Below, piece after piece: positions 54,526 to 61,248 of a DNA stretch of 64,000 bases (position 1 is the stretch's first letter; every line of letters starts with the position of its first letter). Made by a program: the position numbers and the translations under genes. A model generated the notes under the pieces. That model saw nothing but the letters and a program-made list of their open reading frames with translations, did no database searches and was not told the origin of the DNA. This DNA comes from Streptomyces fumanus. GTDB lineage: Bacteria > Actinomycetota > Actinomycetes > Streptomycetales > Streptomycetaceae. The stretch is from the NCBI RefSeq assembly GCF_014655295.1, contig NZ_BNBI01000006.1, positions 1 through 64,000 of the forward strand, given 5' to 3'.

Positions 54526-55410
54526 GTGACCCAGGAGAACGTGGCAGTGGACGGCGGCAGAAGGCGCTCCCCCCAGGAGATCGCCGACATCCTGCGGGAG
54601 CGCATCCGTGTCGGGGACCTCAAGGCGGGCGACCGCCTGCCCACCCAGGCCGAACTGGCCGAGGAGTTCGGCGTGGAGCGCGGCGCCGTCCGCCAGGCCC
54701 TGCGGGCGCTCCAGGAGGACGGGCTGCTCAGCAACGTCAGCAAGGGCAGTCCGCCGCGGATCGCCGTGCCCGCCCCGGCGCACGGTGAGCCGCAGCCGAC
54801 GATGGTGGCGCTGGCGCCGCGGCTGACGGAGGCGTTCTCCGTGCCCCAGGTCCGGGTCGACGTGGTCTGCCACACCTCCGAGACGCTGATGCTGGCGCTC
54901 AGCGAGCCGCTGCGGCTGATCCACGAGGGCCGGATACGCCCGGAGTCCGTCTCCGTACGCGTCCTGATGCCCTCCCGGGACATCAACCTCGCCTTCCCCG
55001 TCTCGGTCGAGGGCCACCCCGCCGACCCCGCCGACGACGACCCCGTGCACCAGCGCTGGCTGCAGATGCGCAACGCCCAGGCGCGGGTCCTCCAGCACAA
55101 CCTCCAGGCCGTGCGGGCCACCCACCGCATCGACGTGCGCACGTCCTTCCGCGCGCTGCCGTTCACCCCGCCGATGAAGCTGTACCTGCTCAACGGCGAG
55201 GAGGCGCTGATCGGCTACTACATGCTGACCCGGCGCGAGGAGGAGTGGGAGAGCCAGACCCTCCAGATGTACGACGCCCTCGGCTCCCAGTCGCTGCTGT
55301 TCTCCTTCCTCAACCGGGCGGGCCACCGGGACGCGGCGTTCGTGACGGAATCCCAGAAGTGGTTCGACGCCCTCTGGGAAACCATCACCACGGACCTGAC
55401 ACTCTCCTAG
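54526..55410 (+). CDS. devA: GntR-type developmental regulator DevA
   Basis: 294 residues from GTG at 54526. Winged helix-turn-helix at the N-terminus (PTQAELAEEFGVERGAVRQALRAL), then the ligand domain with RVLMPSRDINLAFPV, FRALPFTPPMKLYLLNGEEALIGYY and a C-terminal WFDALWETI. Established in S. coelicolor: DevA is needed for aerial growth and correct septation and represses itself. TAGCGT lies eight bases before this GTG, as in devE, so leaderless start is likely; a GTG at 54547 behind AGGAG is the alternative. devB follows with a one-base overlap. Confidence 0.9.
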   Translation: MTQENVAVDGGRRRSPQEIADILRERIRVGDLKAGDRLPTQAELAEEFGVERGAVRQALRALQEDGLLSNVSKGSPPRIAVPAPAHGEPQPTMVALAPRLTEAFSVPQVRVDVVCHTSETLMLALSEPLRLIHEGRIRPESVSVRVLMPSRDINLAFPVSVEGHPADPADDDPVHQRWLQMRNAQARVLQHNLQAVRATHRIDVRTSFRALPFTPPMKLYLLNGEEALIGYYMLTRREEEWESQTLQMYDALGSQSLLFSFLNRAGHRDAAFVTESQKWFDALWETITTDLTLS

Positions 55411-56138
55411 TGACCTCTGACCCGACCCGGACCGAACCCGCCCCGGACACCGAGCGCCTGCGGCGGCGCACCGCCGGTGTCCGCTACGTCCTGTGGGACT
55501 TCGACGGACCGATCTGCCGGCTGTTCGCCGGCCACTCCGCGGCGGGGGTGGCCGCCGACCTGGTGGACTGGCTCGCCGGACGCGGACTGCCCGGCCTGCT
55601 GGCGGAGGCGGAACGGCACTCCCCCGACCCGCACGCCGTGCTGCGCGCCGTCGACCGCCGGCACCCCGGCAGCGACCTCGTCGCCGAGCTGGAGGAGCGC
55701 CTCACCCAGCAGGAGCTGCGGGCCGCCCGCAGCGCGATGCCGACCGCGTACGCCGACCCCCTCATCCGCACCTGGAGCGCGGTCGGCGCCCGGCTGGCCG
55801 TGGCCACCAACAACTCCCCGCGGGTGGTCACCGCCTACCTCGACGGCCGGGGCCTGCTCGGCTGCTTCGCGCCGCACGTCTACGGCCGGACCCGGGAGCT
55901 GAGCCGCCTCAAGCCCGACCCGCACAGCCTGCACCGCGCCCTCGGCGCGCTGGGCGCCGACCCCGCCGCCGCCCTCTTCATCGGCGACTCGCCCTCCGAC
56001 CACGAGGCCGCGCGGCGGGCGGGCGTGCCCTTCCTCGGGTACGCCCGCGACGCGCGCAAGCGGGCACTGCTGCGGGACGCGGGCGCCGACACGGTGGTCG
56101 GCTCCCTGGAACCGCTGCTCGGGCTGGTGCGCCGCTGA
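55410..56138 (+). CDS. devB: HAD-family hydrolase DevB
   Basis: 242 residues. HAD motif I is WDFDGPICRLFAG (Asp nucleophile), motif II is VATNNSP, motif III is near LKPDPHSL, and motif IV is FIGDSPSDHEAARRAG. It is a phosphoglycolate-phosphatase-like HAD enzyme with an alpha cap. Its GTG overlaps the devA stop (TAGTG), so it is one operon. Established: devB is required for aerial mycelium formation on rich medium in S. coelicolor. The substrate is unknown. Confidence 0.9.
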   Translation: MTSDPTRTEPAPDTERLRRRTAGVRYVLWDFDGPICRLFAGHSAAGVAADLVDWLAGRGLPGLLAEAERHSPDPHAVLRAVDRRHPGSDLVAELEERLTQQELRAARSAMPTAYADPLIRTWSAVGARLAVATNNSPRVVTAYLDGRGLLGCFAPHVYGRTRELSRLKPDPHSLHRALGALGADPAAALFIGDSPSDHEAARRAGVPFLGYARDARKRALLRDAGADTVVGSLEPLLGLVRR

Positions 56139-56142
56139 CCGG

Positions 56143-56325
56143 TCAGGTCTGCGTCATCAGCAGCAGGAAGAGGACCGTGCCGGCCGTCACCCAGGCCGCG
56201 TCGCGCAGCCTGACGCCGATGCCGATGAGCACCAGGCACACCAGGAACAGCGCGCCGAGGCCGGTGCGCAGCGCCTGGTCGACCAGCGCCGCGAGGACGA
56301 CGGACAGCAGTTGTGTGAAGATCAT
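56143..56325 (-). CDS. Small membrane protein, dev module 3
   Basis: 60 residues from ATG at 56325, with GGGGGAG upstream. Two hydrophobic stretches and a middle IGVRL that corresponds to IGVKAK of the other two small proteins; the FEQ-VQWKYG core is diverged to VDQALRTGLG. It is divergent from the third GntR gene. The same place and shape suggest a third, older copy of the module. Confidence 0.78.
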   Translation of the reverse strand: MIFTQLLSVVLAALVDQALRTGLGALFLVCLVLIGIGVRLRDAAWVTAGTVLFLLLMTQT

Positions 56326-56361
56326 GGCTCCCCCAACGGCACCACCGGAGCGGTCGAGGTG

Positions 56362-56441
56362 CAGTCCAATTGGACTGGTCGCCGCCCTGCCCCCAGGGTG
56401 CCCGTACCGCGAGATCCCTTAACTACAGGGCCAGTTGGCCC
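56362..56441. promoter_or_regulatory. Two palindromes upstream of the third GntR gene
   Basis: CAGTCCAATTGGACTG (56362-56377) is a perfect 16-bp palindrome. GGGCCA-GT-TGGCCC (56428-56441) is a perfect 6-2-6 inverted repeat. Both are in the 148-base divergent space between the small membrane-protein gene and the GntR gene. The second lies just upstream of the putative -10 (TACGGT, 56462-56467), so a bound repressor would block transcription. Confidence 0.72.
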
Positions 56442-56473
56442 GTCCGAATGACTGGAAGTGGTACGGTCACCGT

Positions 56474-57316
56474 GTGGGCGCGAGGGGCGGTGGCGACACC
56501 GGGGGCAGGGAGTTCGAGCGCGTCGCGGACGCGCTGCGGTCACGGATGGTCGACGGGGTCTACCCGGTCGGCTTCCTGCTGCCGGCCCAGCGGCGACTGG
56601 CCGAGGAGTTCGGGGTCTCCCGCGACACCGTGCAGAAGGTGCTCAAGGAGCTGAAGCGCGAGGGCTGGATCGAGACCCGGCAGGGCAGCGGCACCCGGGT
56701 GGTGCGCACCCAGCAGATCCACTCGCCGACGGCCGGCGGGCGGCCGGTCACCCTGGCCCCCCTCATCAACCGGGCGTTCGAGCGGCCCGAGATCACCCTG
56801 GACGTCTTCACCCTGACCTCGGAGTCCCTGGACGCGCACATCCGCGACCAGGCGGACCGCATCCGGGCCGGTGAGATCGCCCCCCGCTCCATCCGGCTGC
56901 GGATGCTGCTGCCGGCCCCGGACCATCCGCTGCTCTACTGGCGCCACCAGGACCCCGACGTGGACCGGGCGCTCAAGCGGCGGCTGCTGGACATCACCGA
57001 GCGGCACACCGCCTCCCTGCGCGCCACACTGCGCGACCTGCCCGCGGCGGCACTGGAGATCCGGTACGTGCCGGTGTCGCCCACCGCCAAGGTCTATGTG
57101 CTCAACGGCACGGCCGTGCTGCACGGCTACTACCAGATGTACGACCGGGTCATCGAGCTGGAGGACGGGCGGGAGGTGCGGACCAGGGACGTGATCGGCA
57201 TGGGCGCCGGGCTGACCCACTACGTCACCAGCGAGGACCCGCACGCGCAGGGCACGGTCTTCGTGGCGCGGACCCGGGCCTGGTTCGACTCGCTCTGGGA
57301 GTCGGCGACCGGCTGA
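56474..57316 (+). CDS. Third DevA-like GntR-type regulator
   Basis: 280 residues from GTG at 56474, six bases after TACGGT; an upstream TTG frame is unlikely. Winged helix-turn-helix at about 12-72 (PAQRRLAEEFGVSRDTVQKVLKELKREGWIETRQGSGTRV). The ligand domain is like DevA and DevE (RPEITLDVFTLTSESL, RMLLPAPDHPLLYW, KVYVLNGTAVLHGYY, AWFDSLWES) but more diverged. Its stop lies inside the convergent HAD gene. No published name known to me. Confidence 0.85.
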   Translation: MGARGGGDTGGREFERVADALRSRMVDGVYPVGFLLPAQRRLAEEFGVSRDTVQKVLKELKREGWIETRQGSGTRVVRTQQIHSPTAGGRPVTLAPLINRAFERPEITLDVFTLTSESLDAHIRDQADRIRAGEIAPRSIRLRMLLPAPDHPLLYWRHQDPDVDRALKRRLLDITERHTASLRATLRDLPAAALEIRYVPVSPTAKVYVLNGTAVLHGYYQMYDRVIELEDGREVRTRDVIGMGAGLTHYVTSEDPHAQGTVFVARTRAWFDSLWESATG

Positions 57317-58056
57317 CCGCGGCGGGCGGCCAGCGCCTCGGCGGCGGCCAGGAAGACCGCGTGCGAGCCGATCACCGCGTCCGCCCCCGCGCGCAGCATC
57401 TCCTCCGCCCGGGCCGCGTCCGCGGTGTAGCCGAGGAAGCGCGTCCCGGCCGCCCGGGCGGCGCTCAGGTCGGTGAGCTGGTCGCCCACCAGGAGGCAGC
57501 AGCCGGGGCAGCGGCCCAGCGCGGCGAGGGCCCGCCGGACGCAGTCGGGATGCGGTTTCATCCGGCGGGCGTCCGCCGGGTCCCGGCCGCACACCGCCGC
57601 GAACTCGCCGAGGATGCCGCGCCGTTCCAGATAGGCCCGGACCGGCTGCGCGGCGTTGTTGCTGGCGACGGCCAGCGCCATGCCCCCGCGGTGCAGGGCG
57701 CGGACCAGTTCGGTGCTGCCCGGGGCGGCGACGGCACTCCGTACGGCCTTGCGCTCCTGCCGCGCCACGATCGCCTCCGCCCTGCGCAGCGGCCGGTCGC
57801 CGCCTGGCCCCGGTGACCGGCGTTCGTACATCTCCCGCAGCGGGCGCAGCACGCCGTGCGAGTCGTCGCAGGCGGCGACCTCCGGGTCGAGGGCGCCCCA
57901 GTGGCGGGCGGCGACCCGTTTGATGCGGGCCGCGACGCCCGCCGTGGAGCGGCCGGCGAACAGGTCGCACACCGGCCCGTCGAAGTCGAACAGCACGGCC
58001 CCGACCCGGCCGAGCAGCTCGTCGAGGACCGTCCGGGTGCCGTCGGTGTCTCGCAT
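57220..58056 (-). CDS. Second DevB-like HAD hydrolase
   Basis: 278 residues from ATG at 58056, decided by AGGAG upstream. HAD motif I is LFDFDGPVCDLFAGRSTAGVA, which parallels DevB (DFDGPICRLFAGHSAAGVA). Motif II is VASNNAA and motif IV LVGDQLTDLSAARAAG. The last 28 or so codons lie opposite the 3' end of the third GntR gene (97-base convergent overlap). The C-terminal tail (QSESNQARVRATKT) is therefore constrained by the antisense gene. Likely a phosphatase for a small phosphorylated metabolite. Confidence 0.86.
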   Translation of the reverse strand: MRDTDGTRTVLDELLGRVGAVLFDFDGPVCDLFAGRSTAGVAARIKRVAARHWGALDPEVAACDDSHGVLRPLREMYERRSPGPGGDRPLRRAEAIVARQERKAVRSAVAAPGSTELVRALHRGGMALAVASNNAAQPVRAYLERRGILGEFAAVCGRDPADARRMKPHPDCVRRALAALGRCPGCCLLVGDQLTDLSAARAAGTRFLGYTADAARAEEMLRAGADAVIGSHAVFLAAAEALAARRGQPVADSQSESNQARVRATKTVPCACGSSLVT

Positions 58057-58127
58057 GGGTCTCCTGAGGGGACGCAAGAGGCCCGGAGGGCGGGTCCGCG
58101 ACCCACGCCCGGGCGCGGTGGAGTAAC

Positions 58128-59264
58128 GTGCATCCCTCTTACCCCATCGGCCTCACCGGAATGGGCAGAACGCGCACCATGGCACCCCCGATGGCGTCGG
58201 CCGCCCGGCAGTGGGCCGAGGCGACGAGCGGCGACATGAGCCTGGTCGAGGGCCCGCTGAAGGGGTACCACCACGAGACGTACGTGCTGTGGCTGCCGGA
58301 CGGCAGCGGCCGGGTCAAGGTCAGGGCGCCGCGGGCCGAGGCCCTCTGGTTCGACCGGCGCTGCTTCCGGTCGGAGGAGGAACTGCTGCGGTCCGTGCGG
58401 CCCTGCCTCCCCCAGGTCCCGGAGGTCCTCGACATCGGCGGCGTGGGGGTGCAGCGGTTCATCGAGGGCCGCACCCTCGGCGCCCGCCGCCCCGGCCGGC
58501 GGGTGCCCGAGCCGGTGCTGGAGCAGCTCGCCGCCCTCTTCCGGGACCTGGCCGCGATCGGCCCCGCCCAGGTCACCGCCCCGCGGCGCTGCTCGCCCGA
58601 GGACGCCCCCCAGGACGGCGACAGCGACGGCTTCCTGCGCCGGCTCATCGTCTTCATCCAGGACCAGGTGTACGAGCGTCACCGGGCCGAGTTCGCCGGG
58701 CTCTTCCGGGAGCTGGGCGTCGTCGACGAGACACTCGCCCGCCTGGAGAAAAACGTTTCCGGACTGGCGGACCGCCCGTTCTGCCTGCTCCACGCCGACC
58801 TGCACCGCGAGAACCTCGTCCTCGACCCGGACGGCCGGCTGTGGGCCATCGACTGGGAACTGGCCATGATCGGCGACCCGTTGTACGACCTCGCCACACA
58901 CCTCTACCTGATGGACTACCGGGCCGGCCAGCGCGACCGGCTGGTGCGCGCCTGGTGCGAGGCGGTCGAATCGGTCCGGCCCGGCGGTACCCGGCAATGG
59001 CGGCGCGATCTCCGGCTGATCACCGATTTCAAATGCGCGCAGAGCGTGTTCACGGATGTCGTCCGCGTGTCGCTTTCCCTACGGAGCGCCTCCGGACCCC
59101 GCTGGGCGGCCCTTCCCGGGGCGGCCGCGAGGCTCCAGCGGATCATCCTGCGCGGCGCCGGACCGCTCGGACTGGACGAAGTCCCCGGCACTGTAAAGAT
59201 CATGGCGGCGCTGGCCCGTTGGCTGCGTCACCTTCCTGCACAGGCGACGCACAGGCGAACATGA
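58128..59264 (+). CDS. Aminoglycoside-phosphotransferase-fold kinase (first of two)
   Basis: 378 residues from GTG at 58128 (ATG at 58161 is possible). The kinase catalytic loop LLHADLHRENLVL (His-x-Asp, Asn) and the DFG-equivalent AIDWELAMIGDPLYDLATHL near 240-260 are intact. APH-fold enzymes phosphorylate small molecules such as antibiotics, choline or sugars. It is divergent from the HAD gene and similar to the next kinase. A resistance role is possible, but linkage to HAD and DevA-like genes makes a signalling or metabolic role also plausible. Confidence 0.85.
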   Translation: MHPSYPIGLTGMGRTRTMAPPMASAARQWAEATSGDMSLVEGPLKGYHHETYVLWLPDGSGRVKVRAPRAEALWFDRRCFRSEEELLRSVRPCLPQVPEVLDIGGVGVQRFIEGRTLGARRPGRRVPEPVLEQLAALFRDLAAIGPAQVTAPRRCSPEDAPQDGDSDGFLRRLIVFIQDQVYERHRAEFAGLFRELGVVDETLARLEKNVSGLADRPFCLLHADLHRENLVLDPDGRLWAIDWELAMIGDPLYDLATHLYLMDYRAGQRDRLVRAWCEAVESVRPGGTRQWRRDLRLITDFKCAQSVFTDVVRVSLSLRSASGPRWAALPGAAARLQRIILRGAGPLGLDEVPGTVKIMAALARWLRHLPAQATHRRT

Positions 59265-59394
59265 AGCGCTAAAGTCTCGCTGAAAGTTCATCTCTCGCAG
59301 GCGCATATCGGCGCACCTTCCGACACTTCCGGCGCTCACCGCGCCCGCCCCTGCCGAGAACTGCCCCATCCCGCACGCCGCACAAGGACCCCCC

Positions 59395-60582
59395 ATGGGC
59401 GATTCCGCCTCGCACCGTCCTTTCCGCCGTCACTCCACCTCCCCGGGCGACCGTCGGGCCCTCGCCGACCCGTCCGAGACCGCGCACATACCCGTGGGCG
59501 GCCACCACAACGAGAACACCGAACTGCCGCCGGCCCGCGCCCTGGCCGAGCGCCACGGCCTGCCGCCCGGTGCGACGGTGCTGCTGCGCCGGCGCCGCGC
59601 CGACGCCCTGCCCGTCGTGGTCCGCACCTGGTCGGAGTGGCGGATCCTGGAAGCGGCCGGAGTGCTGCGGCCGTACGTGCCCCGGGTCCTGGAGGCGCGC
59701 GCCGACCGCACGGTCCTGGTGTACGTGCCGGGCACACCGCTGGGCGAGCAGTACCCGGACGGCACGCCCGTGGACTCCGCCCTCGTCCGCGAGCTGGCCA
59801 AGCTGCTGGCCCGCACCTGCCTGGTGGAGCGCACCGCGCTGCCGCCGCTGCCGCTGGAGCACCCGCGCGACCGCACCGACAGCCGGGGCTTCCTGCGCGC
59901 CCTGGTCACCACCCACCACCGGCGGATCGTCTGCGCCAACTGGGGCGTCTACGGCGGCCTCTTCGAGGCGCTCGGCGTCCCCCCGCAGGCGCTGGCGGAG
60001 TGGGGCGAGCGGCTCCCGGAGCTGACCCCGCGCCCGTTCAGCCTGCTCCACGGCGACCTGCACCGCGACAACGTGATCGTCACGCCCGACGGGCAGCCGC
60101 CGCTGGTCGCCATCGACTGGGAACTGGCCACCTACGGCGACCCGCTGCACGACCTCGCGATCCACCTGGTGCGGATGCGCTACCCCGCCGGGCAGTGGGA
60201 GGAGGTGGTCGGGGCGTGGATCGCCGAGATGCTGCGGATGCGCCGCGCGGCCGTCGCCGGGGTGACCAACGACCTCTGGTACTACCTGGAGTTCGAGCGC
60301 GCCCAGTCCCTCTTCCCGGACGTGCTGCGCACCGTACGGAGGCTGAACGCGCCGTTCGGGCAGGCGGAGCTGGACCGGGCGGCGGCGGACGTGACCCGCG
60401 CCCTGCGGGTGGCGGCCGAGCCGCTGTGGCTGCCCCGGGTGCCGGACGAGGACCGGGTCGCCGAGGTGCTGGAGGAGTGGGCCGGCACCGGCGGCGGGCG
60501 GGTCCGGGTCAGCCGGAGCCCCGGCCGGGACACCCGCCCGCGGGTGCCGTGGCCGCGGCTCGCGGAGGACGGGAGTGCGTAG
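59395..60582 (+). CDS. Aminoglycoside-phosphotransferase-fold kinase (second of two)
   Basis: 395 residues. The catalytic loop LLHGDLHRDNVIV and AIDWELATYGDPLHDLAIHL near 240-260 match the preceding kinase, so the two are paralogues. The N-terminal 60 residues are low complexity and diverged. ATG at 59395 follows AAGGA. A TetR gene starts nine bases later on the same strand. Substrate unknown. Confidence 0.85.
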   Translation: MGDSASHRPFRRHSTSPGDRRALADPSETAHIPVGGHHNENTELPPARALAERHGLPPGATVLLRRRRADALPVVVRTWSEWRILEAAGVLRPYVPRVLEARADRTVLVYVPGTPLGEQYPDGTPVDSALVRELAKLLARTCLVERTALPPLPLEHPRDRTDSRGFLRALVTTHHRRIVCANWGVYGGLFEALGVPPQALAEWGERLPELTPRPFSLLHGDLHRDNVIVTPDGQPPLVAIDWELATYGDPLHDLAIHLVRMRYPAGQWEEVVGAWIAEMLRMRRAAVAGVTNDLWYYLEFERAQSLFPDVLRTVRRLNAPFGQAELDRAAADVTRALRVAAEPLWLPRVPDEDRVAEVLEEWAGTGGGRVRVSRSPGRDTRPRVPWPRLAEDGSA

Positions 60583-60591
60583 GCTCGCCCC

Positions 60592-61197
60592 ATGAGCGAG
60601 ACCGGGCTGCGGGAGCGGAAGAAGCGGCGGACGTACCAGGTGCTGTCGGACACCGCCGTCCGGCTCTTCCTGGAGAAGGGCTTCGACGCGGTCTCCGTCG
60701 CCGAGGTGGCCGCCGCCGCCGAGGTCTCCAAGCCGACGCTGTTCCGGTACTTCCCCGCCAAGGAGGACCTGGTCCTGCACCGGATCGCCGACCACGAGGA
60801 CGAGGCCGCCCGGGTGGCCGGCCAGGACCCGGCGCCGCTCGCGGCGCTGCGGCGGCACTTCCTGGCCGGACTGGACCGCCACGACCCCGTGACCGGCCTG
60901 AACGACCACCCCGAAGTGCTCGCCTTCCACACCCTGCTGTACGGCACCCCCGCCCTGGCTGCCCGGCTGCACGGCTTCCAGGAGCGGTCCGAGGCCGCGC
61001 TCGCCGAGGTCCTCGGCGGCGACCTGGACGCCCGGCTGGCCGCCGCCCAGATCATCGCCGTCCAGCGGGTGCTGGCCCTGGAGAACTGGCGGCGCATCGC
61101 GGCCGGGGAGCCCCTGGCCCGGGTGCACCCGGACGCGGTGACGGCGGCGGAACGGGCCTTCGACCGGCTGGCGCGGGGGCTGCCGCACCTCGCCTGA
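60592..61197 (+). CDS. TetR-family transcriptional regulator
   Basis: 201 residues. The N-terminal helix-turn-helix is typical (TAVRLFLEKGFDAVSVAEVAAAAEVSKPTLFRYFPAKEDLV). ATG at 60592 is six bases after TAGGCT, so it can be transcribed on its own. It follows a kinase gene and precedes a HelD-like gene; an inverted repeat in the latter promoter could be its operator. Ligand unknown. Confidence 0.9.
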   Translation: MSETGLRERKKRRTYQVLSDTAVRLFLEKGFDAVSVAEVAAAAEVSKPTLFRYFPAKEDLVLHRIADHEDEAARVAGQDPAPLAALRRHFLAGLDRHDPVTGLNDHPEVLAFHTLLYGTPALAARLHGFQERSEAALAEVLGGDLDARLAAAQIIAVQRVLALENWRRIAAGEPLARVHPDAVTAAERAFDRLARGLPHLA

Positions 61198-61212
61198 GAG
61201 ACAGTAAAAAAT

Positions 61213-61225
61213 GTAACTCGGTTAC
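61213..61225. promoter_or_regulatory. Inverted repeat GTAAC-TCG-GTTAC before the HelD-like gene
   Basis: A 5-3-5 perfect inverted repeat in an AT-rich 51-base space. It lies where the -35 element would be for the putative -10 TAGGCT (61236-61241) of the HelD-like gene. It may be the operator of the adjacent TetR regulator; unproven. Confidence 0.55.
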
Positions 61226-61248
61226 GTCATTCCGGTAGGCTCGGGGGA

